64,000 nucleotides of DNA from an uncultured Bacteroidales bacterium (GCA_903903985.1 CAIVAT010000018.1:62001-126000); one strand, 5' to 3'. Positions 54,309-63,589 are shown, numbered from the stretch's first letter. A program made the numbers and translations. The notes: a model not told the origin generated them from the sequence alone.

Positions 54309-55946
54309 ATGGATAATTCAAATTTTGAAATTCAGGGGAATATTGTGGATGTTGTCGCAAAGTCAGTTTTCCAGGGAACAGTGATCGTTCGTAATGGGAA
54401 AATCGAGGCCATCCGAAAGGAAAAGGTTGAAGCGGAAGGGTACATCCTTCCCGGGCTGATCGATGCCCATATCCATGTAGAGAGTTCCATGCTGATCCCT
54501 TCCGAATTTGCCAGGCTGGCAGTGGTTCACGGCACGGTCGGATCGGTTTCTGATCCCCATGAAATTGCCAATGTGCTGGGGATCCCCGGAGTGAAATTTA
54601 TGATCGCCAACGGGCATTCGGTTCCGTTTAAATTTAATTTCGGAGCTCCGTCGTGCGTTCCGGCCACCCCCTTTGAAACAGCAGGGGCATCTCTCGGGGT
54701 GAAGGAGGTGCAGGAACTGTTGAAGATGCCGGAAATCAAATACCTGTCAGAAATGATGAATTTCCCGGGAGTCTTGTTTCACGACCCCGAAGTAATGGCC
54801 AAACTTGCTCTGGCGAAGGAGGCAGGCAAGCCGGTGGATGGCCATGCACCAGGAGTTACCGGTGAAAATGCTGAAAAATACATCAGGGCAGGAATTTCAA
54901 CCGACCATGAATGTTTTTCCCTGGCTGAAGCGCGTGAAAAAATAAAATACGGGATGCATATTCTGATCAGGGAAGGAAGCGCTGCAAAAAACTTCAGCAC
55001 CCTCTACCCGTTGATCGATGAATTTCCCGGCCAGGTGATGCTTTGCTCGGATGATAAACATCCCGATGACCTGGTGGCAGGGCACATCAACCTTGAAGTG
55101 AAGCGGGCACTCGCACTCGGACTGGATAGGATGAACGTTTTGCGCAGTTGTACCTATAACCCGGTGAAACACTACCATCTTGACATCGGGTTGCTTCAGC
55201 TGGGCGACGCTGCCGACTTCATTACGGTGGATAATCTGAGCGATTTCAATGTGCTTGCCACATATATCGATGGAACAATGGTTGCAGAAGGAGGTAAAAC
55301 ACTCATTTCCGGAGTCAGGGAAACCCCTTTCAACAAGTTCAACATCGGTCCGATGATGGAAAAAGAGATCCGGGTGATCCCCGGTGAAGGCCGGCTCAGG
55401 GTTTTTAGCGCCTTCGACGGCCAGTTGATTACCGGAACACTGCTTGCCGATCCTTGCATTGCCGATGGCAATGTGGTCAGCGATCCCGCCCGGGACATTT
55501 TGAAAATCGTGGTTAAAAACAGGTATCATGAAGCGCCTGCTGCGGTGGGATTTATCAAAAACATCGGTTTGAAAAGGGGGGCCCTGGCATCGTGTGTTGC
55601 CCACGATAGCCATAACATCGTGGCAGTGGGGGCAGATGATGGTTCCATTACGGAGGCCATCAACCTTATCATTGCCGAAAAGGGAGGGATTTCGCTGGTT
55701 GATGGAACAACCAAGAGAATACTTCCGCTCCCTTTCGCGGGAATCATGTCGGGGCTCAACGGCTACAATGTGGCTCTTCAGTATGAGGAAATGGATCAGG
55801 CTGCCAAGCAAATGGGGGCTGCACTATCAGCGCCTTATATGACCCTTTCTTTCATGGCATTGCTGGTCATTCCTGAAATTAAACTGAGTGACAAGGGGCT
55901 GTTTGATGGAACACAGTTTCAGTTCACCGGGATTTTTGAGAAATAA
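54309..55946 (+). CDS. ade: Adenine deaminase
   Basis: About 545 residues from ATG 54309 (a TTG at 54291 opens the frame). Metal-dependent amidohydrolase motifs are clear: DAHIHVESSM, DPHEIANV, DGHAPGV, TDHECF and CSDDKHPD, and the C-terminal SHNIVAVG block of bacterial Ade. It converts adenine to hypoxanthine and ammonia in purine salvage. It lies 27 bases after rlmN. Confidence 0.92.
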   Translation: MDNSNFEIQGNIVDVVAKSVFQGTVIVRNGKIEAIRKEKVEAEGYILPGLIDAHIHVESSMLIPSEFARLAVVHGTVGSVSDPHEIANVLGIPGVKFMIANGHSVPFKFNFGAPSCVPATPFETAGASLGVKEVQELLKMPEIKYLSEMMNFPGVLFHDPEVMAKLALAKEAGKPVDGHAPGVTGENAEKYIRAGISTDHECFSLAEAREKIKYGMHILIREGSAAKNFSTLYPLIDEFPGQVMLCSDDKHPDDLVAGHINLEVKRALALGLDRMNVLRSCTYNPVKHYHLDIGLLQLGDAADFITVDNLSDFNVLATYIDGTMVAEGGKTLISGVRETPFNKFNIGPMMEKEIRVIPGEGRLRVFSAFDGQLITGTLLADPCIADGNVVSDPARDILKIVVKNRYHEAPAAVGFIKNIGLKRGALASCVAHDSHNIVAVGADDGSITEAINLIIAEKGGISLVDGTTKRILPLPFAGIMSGLNGYNVALQYEEMDQAAKQMGAALSAPYMTLSFMALLVIPEIKLSDKGLFDGTQFQFTGIFEK

Positions 55947-55967
55947 ACTTACGTATTTATATATATA

Positions 55968-55992
55968 GTTAATTTGTAATTTGTTAACTTTG
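55968..55992 (+). promoter_or_regulatory. Promoter -7 box and overlapping inverted repeat for the ArsR gene
   Basis: TAACTTTG (55985-55992) is a full -7 match. It overlaps a perfect inverted repeat GTTAA-N11-TTAAC (55968-55972 and 55984-55988), which is well placed for an autorepressor; the ATG follows at 56019. Confidence 0.5.
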
Positions 55993-56018
55993 CGGAATAA
56001 TCTCAAAATTAACTCGCT

Positions 56019-56321
56019 ATGACTAAAAAAAGCACACTCGACATTCAAAAGCTTGAAACCGCTGCCAGTAAACTGCGTGCCATGGCTCATCCAATGCGGA
56101 TAGCCATCATTGAATTGCTTACTGAGAATAAAAAACTTACTGTAACTGAAATTTATGAAAGGCTGAGCATTGAACAGGCCTCAGCCTCCCATCACCTGAA
56201 TATTCTGAAAAACAAGGGCTTGCTGGAGTCAAAACGCGATGGCAAGATGATATTATACTCCTTGAAAACCAGTGTGCTTGCAAATGTGATCGAGTGCATC
56301 AATCAATGCGTTACGCACTAA
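56019..56321 (+). CDS. ArsR-family winged-helix transcriptional regulator
   Basis: A 100-residue regulator: N-terminal helices, then LRAMAHPMRIAIIELL, the recognition helix SIEQASASHHLNILKNKGLLES and the beta-wing KRDGKMILYSL. The metal-binding ELCVCDL motif of metal sensors is absent, and a lone cysteine (C97) lies near the end, so it probably senses something else (redox state or small molecule). It is convergent with the lipoprotein gene, whose stop overlaps by four bases. Confidence 0.87.
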   Translation: MTKKSTLDIQKLETAASKLRAMAHPMRIAIIELLTENKKLTVTEIYERLSIEQASASHHLNILKNKGLLESKRDGKMILYSLKTSVLANVIECINQCVTH

Positions 56322-58096
56322 TTCCACGTTTCTTCGACATCCCAGTTTGACCTGATTTCAATGGTCTTCGGAAAATACATGACCTCCTCGGGCTGGATTT
56401 TCAATTTGTAATTTCCGGTATCCCATCGTTTGTTCCCGTTGCGGTCGTTGATGGCCTTGAGTTTATACTTCCCGGGAGCCATGAAATTAAAATGGAGGAT
56501 CCCGGATCCCTGGATAGTATGCTCTTCAAATACAATGGATTCCTTTTCGTTAGTCAGTTGAACAACGTATTGCCCCGGTCGCTTTTCCATGTTCATGGTA
56601 AGGATCAGATTGCCAAAATCCTTTTCACCCTTTGTTCTGAAATCCAGGCGAACGGTGTCGTGGGATATGTTCTGTATCCCGAAAAAAACCGAATCAGGTA
56701 TCAGTACCCGATAACTGGTTTCCTCTTCCCATTTGTGAAGAATGAGGATTTTTCGTTTCAGGCTGTCTACAAGTTTGATTTCAGGATGGATGGTGTCTTT
56801 TTTGGCGATCAACAATACCCTCGAAAAATCCCATCGCGTCAATGGGTAAGAAAATGTAATGATAAGTTTGTTTTTGAACTGGTTGAGTCCAAATGCTGAT
56901 GCCGAGGTTCCCATGGCCAGCTGGATTCCTTTCGCTTTTTTTTGTGACTTTTTCTGACTCTCTTTTTTCACAAGTTCAAGCCGGATCGTATCGGCTATTT
57001 TATTGTCAACCATCACTTTTGCAACCAGGGAATCGACATTGGGCCTGGTTATCCATATGCGCACTGAATCACGTTTTGCCGAAAACTCTTCCATGTGCCA
57101 TGGAGTAACGGAATCAAAATTCAAAGGAACAACACGAAGGTTTCTTACCGGGTACCTGAAAACAAGCATTGCCATTCCTTCCAGGGGGAAAGACGCATGG
57201 AGCATGCGTTGAATGGAATCATTTTCCTCAAACAGGAAAAGCGGGTAGGCAGGGTAGATCAGGAAACTCCGTTTGATGGAATCGGCCTTGTGGATTGAAT
57301 CAGTTTTCCGCAGGGAATCGATATTTTTCACTTTGACCGGAGGGACTTTCGGTTGTTCGGTCTTTGATGTATCGGGTTTAGCAACTGTTATATAGTAAGG
57401 ATTGGCCAGGCTATCGGAAAAAGCGATTTTTTCTGAGGGCTGGTTGAAAATCAGGTCGCCATTCTGATCTGCCAGGGCAAAAAGCTTGAATGGTGCCTTT
57501 TGAAGATTGTGAAACATGAAGTTGCCCTGATCATTTGTTTTTGTAATATAATAGGGAGGCACCCGTATCGGAAGGGAATCAAATGGGAGTGTGTCATTAT
57601 TGTTGATGTATAATTCGATAAACACATCCTTTTGAGGTGTATGATCAAATGCCGACTGAAGGGTTCCCTGCAATGAAAGGGTGTCGACAAAAGCGCCGGT
57701 TGAAAACACGTAATTAAAGCCCTTCAGCACATTGCCTTCGGAGAGGTCGGCGATGGCATTGCCAAAAGTGATCGAATAGGTGGTATTGGGAGCCAGGCTG
57801 TCGGCGAGTTTTACCACCAGCGATTTACCTCTTAACTTTGTGTCGATCGGGCTTTTTAACGGTGGTGAAATAAAAATTTCAGCAACCGGGTTTTTCAGGT
57901 TGATAAATTCGTTAAAATCGATCCGGATGGATTTCGATTTGAAATTAACCGCTGAATTTGGCGGGTCGCAGGCAGCAACGACGGGGGGCTCTGTGTCTTT
58001 CGGCCCGCCTGTCGGACTTACCGGATGGGCACATCGCGACAGCAACAAAACGGATGTAAGCAGGAAAAGGTAAAACAAAATAATCGGTCGTTGCAC
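56318..58096 (-). CDS. Ig-like domain lipoprotein (Big_5-type)
   Basis: A 592-residue predicted outer-membrane lipoprotein. The signal peptide ends at LLSRC (Cys22) and is followed by the conserved HPVSPTGGPKDTEPP segment. An SbsA-like Ig domain (about 40-130) comes next, then long beta-rich regions and a C-terminal domain (GNKRWDTGNYK). The family is widespread in Bacteroidota; its role is unknown to me. The start is GTG 58096; no ATG lies ahead of the lipobox. Confidence 0.75.
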   Translation of the reverse strand: MQRPIILFYLFLLTSVLLLSRCAHPVSPTGGPKDTEPPVVAACDPPNSAVNFKSKSIRIDFNEFINLKNPVAEIFISPPLKSPIDTKLRGKSLVVKLADSLAPNTTYSITFGNAIADLSEGNVLKGFNYVFSTGAFVDTLSLQGTLQSAFDHTPQKDVFIELYINNNDTLPFDSLPIRVPPYYITKTNDQGNFMFHNLQKAPFKLFALADQNGDLIFNQPSEKIAFSDSLANPYYITVAKPDTSKTEQPKVPPVKVKNIDSLRKTDSIHKADSIKRSFLIYPAYPLFLFEENDSIQRMLHASFPLEGMAMLVFRYPVRNLRVVPLNFDSVTPWHMEEFSAKRDSVRIWITRPNVDSLVAKVMVDNKIADTIRLELVKKESQKKSQKKAKGIQLAMGTSASAFGLNQFKNKLIITFSYPLTRWDFSRVLLIAKKDTIHPEIKLVDSLKRKILILHKWEEETSYRVLIPDSVFFGIQNISHDTVRLDFRTKGEKDFGNLILTMNMEKRPGQYVVQLTNEKESIVFEEHTIQGSGILHFNFMAPGKYKLKAINDRNGNKRWDTGNYKLKIQPEEVMYFPKTIEIRSNWDVEETWN

Positions 58097-58122
58097 CTGA
58101 GCAGGGGATTTTCGTAAGTTTG
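58091..58122 (+). promoter_or_regulatory. Promoter of yebC
   Basis: TTG (58091-58093), a 21-base spacer and TAAGTTTG (58115-58122): both boxes fit the Bacteroidota consensus. The leader would be about 75 bases. Confidence 0.6.
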
Positions 58123-58128
58123 CGACCC

Positions 58129-58136
58129 CAAATTTA
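58129..58136 (-). promoter_or_regulatory. Candidate -7 box for the Ig-like lipoprotein gene
   Basis: Reads TAAATTTG on the minus strand, 32 bases before the GTG at 58096. It is only a few bases from the plus-strand yebC promoter, so the two divergent promoters overlap face to face. Confidence 0.4.
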
Positions 58137-58203
58137 CCAATCGTTTTAATAGGTTATCCTTTTTTTATTAATTTTACACTGTTAATCAACAAACAGCAAA
58201 TAT

Positions 58204-58944
58204 ATGTCTGGTCACAATAAATGGTCCACTATAAAACGAAAAAAAGGAGCGCTGGATGCCAAGCGTTCGAAAATTTTCTCAAAGATCATCAAAGATATTA
58301 CCATAGCCGTGAAGGAAGGCGGGGCTGACCCCGATGGCAATCCCCGGTTGAGGCTTGCAATCTCCAATGCCAAGGGTGCTTCCATGCCCAAAGACAATAT
58401 TCAGCGGGCCATCAGCAAAGGTGCAGACAAGGATGCTGCTGCATTGATTGAAACAACCTATGAAGGCAAAGGGCCTCATGGAGTTGCCATCTTTGTTGAA
58501 TGTACAACAGATAATCTGCAGCGGACCGTTTCCAATGTCAGGGCTTATTTTAATAAGCATGGAGGGGAACTGGGGCAGAACGGGATGCTCAACTATCTTT
58601 TCGACCGCAAAGGGGTATTTGTTGTTCCAAAGGGTGATTTGAACCGGGATGATTTTGAAATGGAACTGATCGATGCCGGCGCAGAAGATATTACGCTGGA
58701 GGATGATGTTTTTACCATCATCACGGCCATGGAAGACTTCGGGAGCATGATCAAAAAACTTGAAAAGCTTGAAATAGAACCAGAGAGCGCCGCCTTGCAG
58801 CGTATTCCTAAAACAACCGTTGCACTTGAGGAAGACGCAACACGTAAGGTACTGCGGCTCATCGATATCATTGAAGAGGATGAAGATGTCCAGAATGTTT
58901 TCCACACCCTGGAAATCAGCGATGAAATGGCTGAGAAACTCTAA
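58204..58944 (+). CDS. YebC/PmpR-family protein
   Basis: A 246-residue protein with the family start SGHNKWSTIKRKKGALDAKRSK and PKDNIQRAISK. Older work calls it a transcriptional regulator; recent work shows YebC-type proteins help ribosomes through proline-rich stretches. Its stop codon lies within the shared terminator stem. Confidence 0.92.
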   Translation: MSGHNKWSTIKRKKGALDAKRSKIFSKIIKDITIAVKEGGADPDGNPRLRLAISNAKGASMPKDNIQRAISKGADKDAAALIETTYEGKGPHGVAIFVECTTDNLQRTVSNVRAYFNKHGGELGQNGMLNYLFDRKGVFVVPKGDLNRDDFEMELIDAGAEDITLEDDVFTIITAMEDFGSMIKKLEKLEIEPESAALQRIPKTTVALEEDATRKVLRLIDIIEEDEDVQNVFHTLEISDEMAEKL

Positions 58945-58976
58945 CAAAAAACGCGGCGAAAGCCGCGTTTTTTGTT
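58943..58976. terminator. Bidirectional terminator shared by yebC and the response regulator gene
   Basis: AACAAAAAACGCGGC, loop GAAA, GCCGCGTTTTTTGTT: a perfect 15-pair stem with A and T runs in both directions. The yebC stop (58942-58944) and the facing regulator stop (58975-58977) both overlap the stem ends, so the terminator closes both genes. Confidence 0.87.
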
Positions 58977-59946
58977 AAGCCTCGCAGATGAACTGCGTAA
59001 GGTTGATGCCCTTTGGCAATGCCAGTTTTTTACGCAGCCGGATGCGTGAAATTTCAGTACTTGGAGCGGTAATCTTCAGGATATGTGAAATTTCCTTTGT
59101 ATTCAGGTTCATGCGCAACAAGGCACAAAGCTTATGGTCGCTCGGTGTAAGCTGCGGGAAATTCTTCCTGAGGCGGTCGAAAAATCCCGGATGTATTTTC
59201 TCGAAGTGTGCTTTGATGCGGTACCAGTCATTATCGAATTTGATGTTTTCATCAATCGATTTCAGCACCTTCCCGATTTCAACCTTGGTAATGGTTTTAT
59301 CATTGCGTAAAAGACGGTTGATGTCCTTCTTGATCAGGCCGATGATTTTATTTTTTTGCGAAATAAAGATAGACGATGTTGCCAGTTCCCTGTTGATCAG
59401 GTCAAGCTCCATGTGATGCTTTTGCTTTAGCAGTTGATTTACACTTTGCTCGGCACGGATGCGTTCCTGCAGGCGGAGGTTTCTTTCTTTTTCAACCTTT
59501 TTCCGTTGTTCAATCTCCTTTTTCAGTTCTGAAATGATCCGTTCATTTGTGATTTCCAGGTTGCGCTGGTAATTTGCAACCTCAATGGCAGCACGGATCT
59601 GGTCGATATCCACGGGCTTGAAAAGGTAGGCATAGGGTTTGAGGGAGAAGGATTTTGAAAAAATCTCACTTTTATTCATGGAGGTGAGAAAAATAATCCC
59701 GCAATTATTATTTTCAGTAAGGATCCTGGCGGCTTCAATCCCATCCATTTTTCCAGCAAGTCCCACATCCATAATCACAATGTCGGGTTCGAGGTTAGAT
59801 TCCTGGAGGTTTGCAATGTTTTCAATTGCGCTTTCTCCCTTGGTGTCAATACCAAGAACATCATATCCAAACTCTGTCAGTTTGGTTTTAAGATCATGAG
59901 CAATGATCAGCTCATCTTCAACAATATACAAACTAATAGGTGCCAT
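58975..59946 (-). CDS. Response regulator with coiled coil and LuxR-type HTH
   Basis: A 323-residue protein: N-terminal receiver domain (ILYIVEDE-like start, acidic pocket with phosphoacceptor Asp in IVIMDVGLAGKMDG, Lys in YLFKPVD), a long coiled coil (about 135-190, rich in Glu, Lys, Arg), and a C-terminal winged/LuxR-like helix-turn-helix (LTPSDHKLCALLRMNLNTKEISHIL). The C-terminal half is a type seen in Bacteroidota sensors and regulators. It is 11 bases downstream of ackA on the same strand; its sensor kinase is not here. Confidence 0.83.
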   Translation of the reverse strand: MAPISLYIVEDELIIAHDLKTKLTEFGYDVLGIDTKGESAIENIANLQESNLEPDIVIMDVGLAGKMDGIEAARILTENNNCGIIFLTSMNKSEIFSKSFSLKPYAYLFKPVDIDQIRAAIEVANYQRNLEITNERIISELKKEIEQRKKVEKERNLRLQERIRAEQSVNQLLKQKHHMELDLINRELATSSIFISQKNKIIGLIKKDINRLLRNDKTITKVEIGKVLKSIDENIKFDNDWYRIKAHFEKIHPGFFDRLRKNFPQLTPSDHKLCALLRMNLNTKEISHILKITAPSTEISRIRLRKKLALPKGINLTQFICEA

Positions 59947-59957
59947 AATTTACTGGT

Positions 59958-61172
59958 TTAAAATTTATATTCCGAATTAGTTACGATGTTATATGTGTCT
60001 ATTGCAATCACCAATTCCTCGTTAGTTGGCATCACCATGGATACCACACGGGAGCCGGGTCGTGTAAGGATGGCCTCTTTCCCACGGGCGGTATTCCGTT
60101 CATTGTCAAACTCAACTCCCAAAAAACCAAGGCCATCGAGGATTCGCTTACGTGTATCCACATCATTTTCGCCAATTCCCCCGGCAAAAATGATTAAATC
60201 AACACCACTCATGGCGGCTGCGTATGCTCCGATGTATTTCCTGACCCGGTAGGCATACATATCAAGTGACAATTGAGCACGGCTGTTTCCATTGGAGGCG
60301 GCTTGCTCTACGTCGCGCATATCAAAGGAAATGCCTGATATTCCGCATACACCGCTTCTTTTGTTAAACATCGCATTGGTGTCTGCAATGGTCAGGTTCT
60401 CTTTTTCCGCGAGAAATAACAAGACACCAAGGTCAACATCGCCACTTCGTGTACCCATCATCAATCCTTCCAGAGGCGTAAAGCCCATGGAGGTGTCGAG
60501 TGATTTTCCATCCTGTATGGCAGCAATGGAGGATCCGTTGCCCAAATGACAGGTGATGATCCGGAGATTGTTAAAATCCTTGCCAAGGTAACGGCAGGCT
60601 TTCTGCGCTACATACTTATGCGAAGTTCCATGAAACCCATAACGGCGGATCTTGTATTTTTCATAAAATTCATAAGGGATGGCATACAGGTAAGAGTAGG
60701 CAGGCATCGACTGGTGGAAGGAGGTATCGAAAACCGAAACCTGGGGAACCCTGGGCAGGATCGCCTCAATAGAGAGGATTCCTTTCAGGTTGGCAGGATT
60801 GTGCAATGGGGCGAGTTCGATGCATTTTTCGATGTCTTTCTTTACACTTTCAGTAATAAGTACACTGGTTTTGAAATTCTCGCCACCATGGGCAACACGG
60901 TGTCCAACGGCAAGAATTTCATTTTCATCCCTGATCACCCCGTGAACAGGATCCTTCAGTGTTTTAAGAATGAGGTTGATCCCGACCTGATGATCGGGAA
61001 CTTCCTGAATGATCCTGTATTTCTCTTTCCCGGTTACCTGGTGAGTCAGTTCACTCGTTGGCAATCCGATACGGTCAAGCAATCCTTTGGCTTTGAGATC
61101 TGTCTCGTCAGAAATTTCAATGAGTTGGTACTTGATGGAAGAGCTGCCGCAGTTTAGGACAAGTATTTTCAT
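59958..61172 (-). CDS. ackA: Acetate kinase
   Basis: A 404-residue acetokinase: NCGSSSIKYQL, HRVAHGG, DTSFHQSMP, RRYGFHGTSHKYV, HLGNGSSIAAI and GTRSGDVDLG are all present. It makes ATP from acetyl-phosphate during fermentation. No phosphotransacetylase gene is adjacent, which is unusual since ackA-pta pairs are the norm; the response regulator gene follows instead. Confidence 0.95.
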   Translation of the reverse strand: MKILVLNCGSSSIKYQLIEISDETDLKAKGLLDRIGLPTSELTHQVTGKEKYRIIQEVPDHQVGINLILKTLKDPVHGVIRDENEILAVGHRVAHGGENFKTSVLITESVKKDIEKCIELAPLHNPANLKGILSIEAILPRVPQVSVFDTSFHQSMPAYSYLYAIPYEFYEKYKIRRYGFHGTSHKYVAQKACRYLGKDFNNLRIITCHLGNGSSIAAIQDGKSLDTSMGFTPLEGLMMGTRSGDVDLGVLLFLAEKENLTIADTNAMFNKRSGVCGISGISFDMRDVEQAASNGNSRAQLSLDMYAYRVRKYIGAYAAAMSGVDLIIFAGGIGENDVDTRKRILDGLGFLGVEFDNERNTARGKEAILTRPGSRVVSMVMPTNEELVIAIDTYNIVTNSEYKF

Positions 61173-61252
61173 TTGTTCACAAATGGTTTATAATAAGTAA
61201 GATCAGTTTTCAATCAGCAATACGGGAATCGTAGATCGTATGTTAGGGTGTA

Positions 61253-61282
61253 CAAAGTTACATCATTTATATCTTTTTTCAA
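61253..61282 (-). promoter_or_regulatory. Promoter of ackA-response regulator operon
   Basis: On the minus strand: TTG (61280-61282), 19-base spacer, TAACTTTG (61253-61260). It is one of the best promoter matches in the window and gives a ~75-base leader to ackA. Confidence 0.65.
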
Positions 61283-61376
61283 TTGAATTCAATAAAAATA
61301 ACGTAACAAATACTTTTTTTCTTTACAGAACACTATATATTATGATTTTATGGGTAGGAGTTATTTGATTTAATAG

Positions 61377-61398
61377 TATTTTTGGTTACCCTAACCAA
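61377..61398 (+). promoter_or_regulatory. -7 box and palindrome before the GH3 gene
   Basis: TATTTTTG (61377-61384) overlaps and is followed by a perfect inverted repeat TTGGTTA-ccc-TAACCAA (61382-61398), 11 bases before the ATG. It could be an operator or a 5' hairpin. The 237-base region between ackA and this gene otherwise holds only the ackA promoter. Confidence 0.45.
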
Positions 61399-61409
61399 GC
61401 GCTGAACAC

Positions 61410-62930
61410 ATGGCTCTGATCAATTCCGTTATCTCATGGCTGATGAAAAAGCGCATTCATCAGATTGAACTCTTCATGCAGTACCCTGACGAGGTACAAT
61501 CAGAATGGTTGCGTAAGCTGATGTCTACGGCACGGAATACTGAATGGGGCCGGAAATATGATTTTAAATCCATTTCCACACCCGACCAATTTAAAAACCG
61601 CATCCCGGTTCAGGATTATGATTCCATGAAAGATGCAATCGACCGCCTGCGCCAGGGAGAACAAAACATTTTGTGGCCTACGGAGATCAAGTGGTTTGCC
61701 AAATCATCGGGTACAACAAATGATAAAAGCAAATTTATTCCTGTCAGCCAGGAAGCCCTCGAAGAGTGCCATTTCAAAGGGGGCAAGGACCTGTTGTCCA
61801 TTTATTTCAACACCCATCTTGATACCAGGCTTTTCGACGGGAAGTCGATTGCCATGGGAGGATCGCATCAGATCATGGAAGTGAACAACGAATCATACAT
61901 ACAGGGCGACCTGTCTGCAATCCTTATCCAGAACCTCCCCGGATGGATCGAGTTCATGCGCACACCCAATTTATCCATCGCCCTGATGGATGAGTGGGAG
62001 AGCAAAATTGAAATGATGGCTGCTGCAACGATCCAGCATGATGTGACCAGTATTTCGGGCGTACCTTCGTGGACTTTGTTGCTTTTTAAACGAATTCTCG
62101 AAATCACCGGGAAATCAAATCTCCTTGAGGTATGGCCCAATTTTGAATTGTTTATCCACGGAGGTGTCAATTTTTCTCCTTACCGTGAACAATTCAGGCA
62201 GATCCTCCCTTCCAACAGGGTAAATTACCTGGAAACATACAATGCATCGGAGGGTTTTTTTGGGATCCAGGACCGGACGAACGCAGACGACATGCTGCTG
62301 ATGCTTGACTATGGAATTTATTATGAATTCATACCGCTTGATCAGGTAGGGCTGGATCAACCCGATGCCTGCCGTTTGGATCAGGTGGAACTGAACACCC
62401 ATTATGCAATGGTCATAACAACAAACGCCGGGTTATGGCGATATATGATCGGAGATACCATACAATTTACCTCATGCCGCCCTTACAGGATTAAAATTTC
62501 AGGCCGTACGAAGAATTTCATCAATGCCTTTGGAGAGGAACTGATCATCGACAATGCCGAAAAAGCCATCGCCATCGCATGCGAGCGCAGCAATGCCGTG
62601 GTAACGGAATATACAGCAGCCCCCGTCTATATCACCGGCCATGGTAAAGGTGCCCATGAATGGCTTATTGAATTTGAGCGTTATCCCGATGATCTTTCTT
62701 TTTTTACAGCAACCCTGGATACTGCGCTCAAATCACACAATTCCGATTATGAAGCCAAGCGCTATCACGACCTGATCCTGGAAGAACCACGTATCAGACC
62801 TGTTCCCTCCAGGACTTTCTATAATTGGCTTAAATCGAAAGGAAAACTGGGAGGACAGCATAAAGTTCCAAGGTTGTCAAATGACAGAAAATATATTGAC
62901 GAAATCCTGAATTTATTACCCCCTGGTTAA
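61410..62930 (+). CDS. GH3 acyl-acid-amido synthetase family protein
   Basis: A 506-residue ANL-type adenylating enzyme of the GH3 family. SSGTTNDKSKFIPVS (about 93-107) is the ATP-binding P-loop-like motif, followed by an N-terminal AMP-binding domain and a C-terminal lid with YRIKISGRTKNFINAFGEE. Plant GH3 proteins conjugate auxin and jasmonate to amino acids; bacterial members are common in Bacteroidota and their substrates are largely unknown. It reads with the kinase and kdsB genes downstream. Confidence 0.87.
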   Translation: MALINSVISWLMKKRIHQIELFMQYPDEVQSEWLRKLMSTARNTEWGRKYDFKSISTPDQFKNRIPVQDYDSMKDAIDRLRQGEQNILWPTEIKWFAKSSGTTNDKSKFIPVSQEALEECHFKGGKDLLSIYFNTHLDTRLFDGKSIAMGGSHQIMEVNNESYIQGDLSAILIQNLPGWIEFMRTPNLSIALMDEWESKIEMMAAATIQHDVTSISGVPSWTLLLFKRILEITGKSNLLEVWPNFELFIHGGVNFSPYREQFRQILPSNRVNYLETYNASEGFFGIQDRTNADDMLLMLDYGIYYEFIPLDQVGLDQPDACRLDQVELNTHYAMVITTNAGLWRYMIGDTIQFTSCRPYRIKISGRTKNFINAFGEELIIDNAEKAIAIACERSNAVVTEYTAAPVYITGHGKGAHEWLIEFERYPDDLSFFTATLDTALKSHNSDYEAKRYHDLILEEPRIRPVPSRTFYNWLKSKGKLGGQHKVPRLSNDRKYIDEILNLLPPG

Positions 62931-62966
62931 TTCCTTTTTTTTACTTTTGATCACAAATTCTAAATT

Positions 62967-63581
62967 ATGCATATAGCAGTCGCCGGAAACATCGGATCCG
63001 GAAAAACCACGCTGACCGGATTGCTTGCCAAACACTTTGGGTGGGATCCGCATTATGAAGATGTTGATACAAACCCTTACCTCAACAGTTTTTATGAGGA
63101 CATGCAACGGTGGTCATTTAACCTGCAGATCTACTTTTTAAACAGCCGGTTCCGACAGGTGGTCGATATCCGGAATTCTGGTAAAACGGTGATCCAGGAC
63201 CGGACGATCTATGAAGATGCCTATATTTTCGCCCCCAACCTGCATACCATGAACCTCATGAGCACCCGCGACTATGAGAATTACCGGTCGCTGTTTGATC
63301 TCATGGGTACCTTTATCCTGCCTCCCGATCTGCTTATCTATTTGAGAGCCAGTGTTCCTACACTTGTCAGCCAGATCCAGAAACGTGGCAGGGACTATGA
63401 AAACGCGATCCGCCTCGATTACCTTAAAAACCTGAATGAAATGTATGAGGACTGGATAGAAGGTTATAAATTCGGAAAACTCCTGATCATTGATGTTGAT
63501 ACCCTGAAGGTCAATGAAAATCCTGAAGACCTCGGATATGTGATTGATAATATCAATGCACAATTGCACGGACTTTTCTAG
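62967..63581 (+). CDS. Deoxynucleoside kinase (dAdo/dGuo/dCyd type)
   Basis: A 204-residue P-loop kinase: Walker A GNIGSGKT (7-14), the substrate Glu-Asp-x-D segment (YEDVDTNPYL), the catalytic DRT/ERS-like QDRTIYEDAY, and the LID RGRDYE. It phosphorylates deoxynucleosides to feed nucleotide salvage. It lies 36 bases after the GH3 gene and 8 bases before kdsB. Confidence 0.9.
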   Translation: MHIAVAGNIGSGKTTLTGLLAKHFGWDPHYEDVDTNPYLNSFYEDMQRWSFNLQIYFLNSRFRQVVDIRNSGKTVIQDRTIYEDAYIFAPNLHTMNLMSTRDYENYRSLFDLMGTFILPPDLLIYLRASVPTLVSQIQKRGRDYENAIRLDYLKNLNEMYEDWIEGYKFGKLLIIDVDTLKVNENPEDLGYVIDNINAQLHGLF

Positions 63582-63589
63582 CGCAGCGG

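Noticed and set aside
54897-55811. A 304-codon minus frame over adenine deaminase
   Set aside because: Antisense to a well-supported amidohydrolase; no protein family recognised.
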